From Vibrio gallicus (GTDB taxonomy: Bacteria; Pseudomonadota; Gammaproteobacteria; Enterobacterales; Vibrionaceae): 64,000 nucleotides of DNA. Each line of letters starts with the position of its first letter. Position 1 is the first letter of the stretch. Made by a program: the position numbers and the translations under genes. The stretch is taken from positions 2,046,001 to 2,110,000 of the forward strand of contig NZ_AP024871.1 in assembly GCF_024346875.1 (NCBI RefSeq), written 5' to 3'. Of this stretch, positions 60,842 to 64,000 are shown piece after piece. Below the pieces are notes generated by a model. That model worked only from the letters and a program-made list of their open reading frames with translations, searched no databases and was not told where the DNA came from.

Positions 60842-61669
60842 TTGGCACAGATTGAACACCGAACGATTGCCTTTATTGGCGCAGGAAATATGGCTCGCTC
60901 TATTATTGCAGGGCTTGTAGGCAGTGGATATCCAGCACAGAGCATCACCGCAACGGCACCCTCTCCTGATAAAAGAGATGCCCTAGCTGCGACCTATGGC
61001 ATTCATTCCAGCCAAGACAATCTAGCGGCAGTAGCCGCAGCCGAGGTTGTTGTGTTATCTGTTAAACCTCAGCTTATGCAACAAGTCATCTCACCATTTT
61101 CAGCGCTGGATCTTAACGGAAAGCTGATTATCTCTATCGCAGCTGGGATTACAGTGCCAAGGCTTACCGAGATGCTTGCAACACCAGCAGATATCATCCG
61201 TGTTATGCCAAATACCCCCTCACTGATTGGGCTTGGTATGAGCGGCTTATTTGCACCACATTCTGTACCTGAAGAGCATAAACTCTACGCTAGCCAGCTA
61301 ATGAAAGCCGTTGGTGAGGTATGTTGGGTAGAAGATGAGCCTCAAATCAATAATGTTATTGCCGCAGCGGGTAGCTCTCCTGCATACTTCTTCCTGTTTA
61401 TGGAAGCCATGCAAAAAGAAGCACAAGCACAAGGTTTTACGGAACAGACCGCTCGGTTGCTGGTGCAGCAATCGGCATTAGGGGCAGCTCAAATGGTCAT
61501 AGAAAATCCAGAGCTTGATCTTGAAACCCTAAGGGCTCAAGTCACCTCTAAAGGTGGTGCAACAGCTCAAGCTATAGAAGTATTTAAACAACAGCATCTT
61601 TGCGACACAGTGGCGGAGTCAATGCGCGCCGCCATACAGCGTGCCGAAGAGATGGAATCCCAATTTTAA
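60842..61669 (+). CDS. proC: Pyrroline-5-carboxylate reductase
   Basis: Last step of proline synthesis, reducing pyrroline 5-carboxylate with NADPH. NADP motif IAFIGAGNMARSIIAGL at the N-terminus; VVLSVKPQLMQQ, IRVMPNTPSLIG and AAAGSSPAYFFLFMEA follow. Start: no ATG is suitable. TTG at 60842 has AAGGA eight bases upstream and gives 275 residues (E. coli ProC has 269). An ATT three codons later lines up with the usual MEHR start, and a GTG at 60782 would add 20 non-family residues. It leads the proC-yggT-DUF4426-rdgB-hemW run. Confidence 0.9.
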   Translation: MAQIEHRTIAFIGAGNMARSIIAGLVGSGYPAQSITATAPSPDKRDALAATYGIHSSQDNLAAVAAAEVVVLSVKPQLMQQVISPFSALDLNGKLIISIAAGITVPRLTEMLATPADIIRVMPNTPSLIGLGMSGLFAPHSVPEEHKLYASQLMKAVGEVCWVEDEPQINNVIAAAGSSPAYFFLFMEAMQKEAQAQGFTEQTARLLVQQSALGAAQMVIENPELDLETLRAQVTSKGGATAQAIEVFKQQHLCDTVAESMRAAIQRAEEMESQF

Positions 61670-61693
61670 TTTTCACTTAACAAAGGAATTGCA

Positions 61694-62263
61694 ATGAACT
61701 CGATGCAGTTTTTGGTCAACACCTTATTTGACCTTTATATCATGGTGGTTATCTTACGCATCTGGCTACAAGCTGCGCGTGCTGACTTCTACAACCCGTT
61801 TTCTCAATTTATTATTAAAGCAACTCAACCGGTTTTAAAGCCGCTACGCAGAGTCATTCCCTCAGTAGGCAGTATTGATCTCGCAACCATTTTATTTGCC
61901 TATCTACTCTGTGTGATAAAGTTTGTATTACTGATGTTGATCGCCTCAAATGGCGCTGCCGGCTTTACTCCGGATCTTTTGATTATTGGTCTAATGGCAC
62001 TGATTAAATCGGCAGGTACTTTACTGTTCTGGATACTACTACTACGCGCAATTCTAAGCTGGGTCAGTCAAGGCCGTAGTCCTGTTGAATATGTTTTCCA
62101 TCAACTTACTGAACCAATGTTAGCCCCAATCCGTCGTATCCTTCCAGCAATGGGTGGTTTAGACCTAAGTGTATTGGTGCTATTTGTTGCACTGCAGTTT
62201 GCTAACTTCTTGATTGGTGACCTTACCAGTTCATTGTTTGGTCCTATCTGGTATAGCCTTTAA
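61694..62263 (+). CDS. yggT: YggT family membrane protein
   Basis: Inner-membrane protein with two copies of the YggT repeat: LYIMVVILRIWLQAARADFY with NPFSQFIIKATQPVLKPLRR, and ILLLRAILSWVSQGRSPVEY with VFHQLTEPMLAPIRRILP. Each repeat has two hydrophobic segments. 189 residues. Function is not established; homologues have been tied to osmotic shock tolerance and to cell division in other groups. AAAGGAA precedes the ATG. 24 bases after proC. Confidence 0.92.
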   Translation: MNSMQFLVNTLFDLYIMVVILRIWLQAARADFYNPFSQFIIKATQPVLKPLRRVIPSVGSIDLATILFAYLLCVIKFVLLMLIASNGAAGFTPDLLIIGLMALIKSAGTLLFWILLLRAILSWVSQGRSPVEYVFHQLTEPMLAPIRRILPAMGGLDLSVLVLFVALQFANFLIGDLTSSLFGPIWYSL

Positions 62264-62280
62264 TGACATATGGGGGAGTA

Positions 62281-62724
62281 ATGAAGTCGACCATAATTAA
62301 GCTATTGTCTGTAGTAGCATTACTTAGCGTCTCGAGCGTAAGTTATGCCAATCAATTTATCCGTTTTAAGGATGTTGAGGTTCATTACTCTGCGTTTAAC
62401 TCAACCTTCATCTCCCCTAAAATTGCCTCTGAGCTAAAACTAAAGCGTAACCCTTATGTCGCTCTGCTCAACATTAGTGCCTTAGACCTTTATAGCTTAG
62501 GTAAAAAAGCGACCCCAGTAACCCTTACTGGAAGCGCCAAAAACCTTATTGGAAATACTCGAAAACTTGAATTTAAGCCGATAAAACAGGGCGATGCTAT
62601 CTACTATATTGCAGAGCTTCCTATCTCTGAAAACGAAACCTTTCGCTTTGAGATCAACGTAGATGCAGGCAACAAAGGCAGTGGCATACTTAGATTCAAT
62701 CAAACCTTTTATACTCAGGAGTAA
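62281..62724 (+). CDS. DUF4426 domain exported protein
   Basis: 147 residues with a signal peptide (about residues 1-23, LLSVVALLSVSSVSYA) and a beta-rich mature part (FKDVEVHYSAFNSTFISPKI, LDLYSLGKKATPVTLTGSAK). It fits the DUF4426 family that occurs between yggT and rdgB in vibrios and relatives. No function is known. The ATG at 62281 has GGGGGAG upstream; an earlier in-frame ATG at 62263 overlaps the yggT stop and is less likely. Confidence 0.82.
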   Translation: MKSTIIKLLSVVALLSVSSVSYANQFIRFKDVEVHYSAFNSTFISPKIASELKLKRNPYVALLNISALDLYSLGKKATPVTLTGSAKNLIGNTRKLEFKPIKQGDAIYYIAELPISENETFRFEINVDAGNKGSGILRFNQTFYTQE

Positions 62725-62727
62725 CCC

Positions 62728-63333
62728 TTGAGCACACCTCAAAAACTTGTATTAGCTACCGGAAACCAAGGCAAAGTTCGTGAAATGGCGAACCTGCTAT
62801 CTGATTTTGGATTCGACGTTAGAGCTCAGAGTGAATTCAAGGTATCGGATGTACCAGAAACGGGTACTACCTTTATTGAGAATGCCATAATTAAGGCCAG
62901 ACACGCCGCGCAACAAACTGGCTTACCCGCTATCGCAGATGACTCTGGATTAGAGGTGGACTTCCTACAGGGAGCGCCAGGTATCTACTCAGCACGCTAT
63001 GCTGGTGAAGATGCATCGGACCAACAAAACCTTGAAAAACTACTCGAAGAAATGAAAGATGTACCACAACCATCGCGTAGTGCTCGCTTTCATTGTGTAT
63101 TGGTTTATATGCGCCATGCTAATGATCCAACCCCAATCGTGTGCCACGGTAAATGGGAAGGTCGCATATTAAGCGAAGCACAAGGTGAAAATGGCTTTGG
63201 ATATGATCCCGTTTTTTATGTACCAGAGGATGATTGCGCTTCCGCTGAACTTCCAGCCGAGCGCAAGAAACAACTCTCTCATCGTGGTAAAGCACTTACT
63301 AAGCTATTCCAAGAGCTAAATAACGCCCTATGA
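62728..63333 (+). CDS. rdgB: XTP/dITP diphosphatase RdgB
   Basis: Removes non-canonical purine nucleotides (ITP, XTP) from the pool. Family motifs [18 protein letters not shown] at the N-terminus, [20 protein letters not shown] near residue 70, and [14 protein letters not shown]. 201 residues. The start is TTG (62728) with AGGAG upstream; there is no suitable ATG. Its stop overlaps the hemW start by 4 bases. Confidence 0.95.
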   Translation: MSTPQKLVLATGNQGKVREMANLLSDFGFDVRAQSEFKVSDVPETGTTFIENAIIKARHAAQQTGLPAIADDSGLEVDFLQGAPGIYSARYAGEDASDQQNLEKLLEEMKDVPQPSRSARFHCVLVYMRHANDPTPIVCHGKWEGRILSEAQGENGFGYDPVFYVPEDDCASAELPAERKKQLSHRGKALTKLFQELNNAL

Positions 63334-64000
63334 GTCAACTTACTCCACCACCGCTAGGTCTATACGTACATATCCCATGGTGTGTACAGAAATGTCCCTA
63401 TTGTGATTTCAACTCGCACGCCCTAAAAGGCGATATACCTGAACAGGTCTATATTGATGCACTATTGGAAGATTTAGACACCGACCTGAATGAATACAGC
63501 TCCTCTATCCAAAGCAGGTCTCTGACTTCAATATTTATCGGTGGTGGTACCCCAAGCCTGATATCACCACAACAGATCGCTCGCCTACTTAATGGCGTGC
63601 AAGCACGCATCCCTTTTGCTACAGATATTGAAGTCACCATGGAAGCCAATCCAGGTACGATTGAGGCGGAGCGATTTGCGCAATACGTTGATGCTGGTAT
63701 CACCCGTATCTCAATTGGGGTGCAAAGCTTTGAACAGCAAAAATTAGAGCGTTTAGGCCGTATACACGGTAAAGATGAAGCTATTAATGCAGCAAACCTA
63801 GCCCATAACATTGGCTTGAACAGCTTCAATCTAGACCTGATGCATGGCTTACCCGTGCAGAGTATCGAGCAGGCCCTTACTGATCTTGATAAGGCGATTG
63901 AACTCGCACCGCCACACCTTTCTTGGTATCAGTTAACCATTGAGCCCAACACCTTGTTCTACTCAAAAACTCCCGTATTACCAGATGACGATGACCTATG
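63330..64000 (+). CDS. hemW: Radical SAM protein HemW, N-terminal part (cut by window edge)
   Basis: Heme chaperone-type radical SAM protein, formerly called an oxygen-independent coproporphyrinogen oxidase. About 223 codons are present. The 4Fe-4S cysteines are at Cys18, Cys22 and Cys25 ([13 protein letters not shown]), and [20 protein letters not shown] and RISIGVQSF follow. The HemW pattern CxxxCxxCxF without the extra HemN cysteine argues against HemN. Its ATG overlaps the rdgB stop (ATGA), the conserved rdgB-hemW pair. The gene continues beyond 64000. Confidence 0.95.
   Translation, partial: MSQLTPPPLGLYVHIPWCVQKCPYCDFNSHALKGDIPEQVYIDALLEDLDTDLNEYSSSIQSRSLTSIFIGGGTPSLISPQQIARLLNGVQARIPFATDIEVTMEANPGTIEAERFAQYVDAGITRISIGVQSFEQQKLERLGRIHGKDEAINAANLAHNIGLNSFNLDLMHGLPVQSIEQALTDLDKAIELAPPHLSWYQLTIEPNTLFYSKTPVLPDDDDL

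Noticed and set aside
63449..63829. Antisense open frame in hemW (126 codons)
   Set aside because: hemW on the plus strand is a clear radical SAM gene across this interval.

Overview
This 64 kb window is chromosomal core sequence of a gammaproteobacterium, most likely a Vibrio or close Vibrionaceae relative. The protein sequences (RpoE/RseABC, a BarA/VarS-type kinase, a Dns-type nuclease, PilT/PilU), the gene order and the moderate GC support this. No phage, insertion sequence, CRISPR array, rRNA or tRNA was seen. Both ends cut a gene: rpoS (N-terminal part, left) and hemW (N-terminal part, right).

Layout. 1-5.0 kb (minus): ftsB-ispD-ispF-truD-surE-pcm-nlpD-rpoS, a tightly packed run joining division, isoprenoid synthesis, RNA modification, damage repair and the stationary-phase sigma factor. 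5.2-13 kb (minus): pyrG-eno, mazG, relA and rlmD. 13.1-15.9 kb (plus): the hybrid kinase barA/varS. 15.9-25 kb (minus): rpoE-rseA-rseB-rseC followed by lepA-lepB-rnc-era-recO-pdxJ-acpS, with a good sigma-E-type promoter ahead of rpoE. 25.3-29.1 kb: nadB, sdhE, ygfZ and a small YtfK/DUF1107 gene. 29.1-32.1 kb (minus): ygfB-ubiH-ubiI. 32.3-35.6 kb (plus): zapA, 6S RNA (ssrS), fau, rpiA, serA. 35.6-42.6 kb: yggE, argP/argO (divergent), mscS, and the glycolytic cluster epd-pgk-fba. 42.8-45.5 kb (plus): a two-gene glycosyltransferase cassette (STT3-like GT-C plus DPM1-like GT2). 45.5-54.4 kb: tkt (minus), metK with a MetJ operator, a DUF2189 membrane protein, sprT, endA, rsmE, gshB, yqgE, ruvX. 54.4-56.6 kb (minus): pilT-pilU. 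56.6-64 kb: yggS, a TRAP-TAXI transporter pair (minus) placed between yggS and proC, then proC-yggT-DUF4426-rdgB-hemW.

Themes. Stress and growth control is concentrated here: RelA and a YtfK-type SpoT regulator for (p)ppGpp, RpoS, the RpoE envelope-stress module, 6S RNA and the BarA/VarS kinase. Central carbon genes (eno, epd, pgk, fba, tkt, rpiA) and cofactor genes (nadB, pdxJ, fau, metK, gshB, ubiH/ubiI) make up most of the rest. The parts that look most accessory are the glycosyltransferase pair between epd and tkt and the TRAP-TAXI pair between yggS and proC. I found no clearly novel system. The most worthwhile leads are the glycosyltransferase cassette, the translation start of fau lying against the 3' end of 6S RNA, and intrinsic terminators that abut ribosome binding sites inside minus-strand gene runs.
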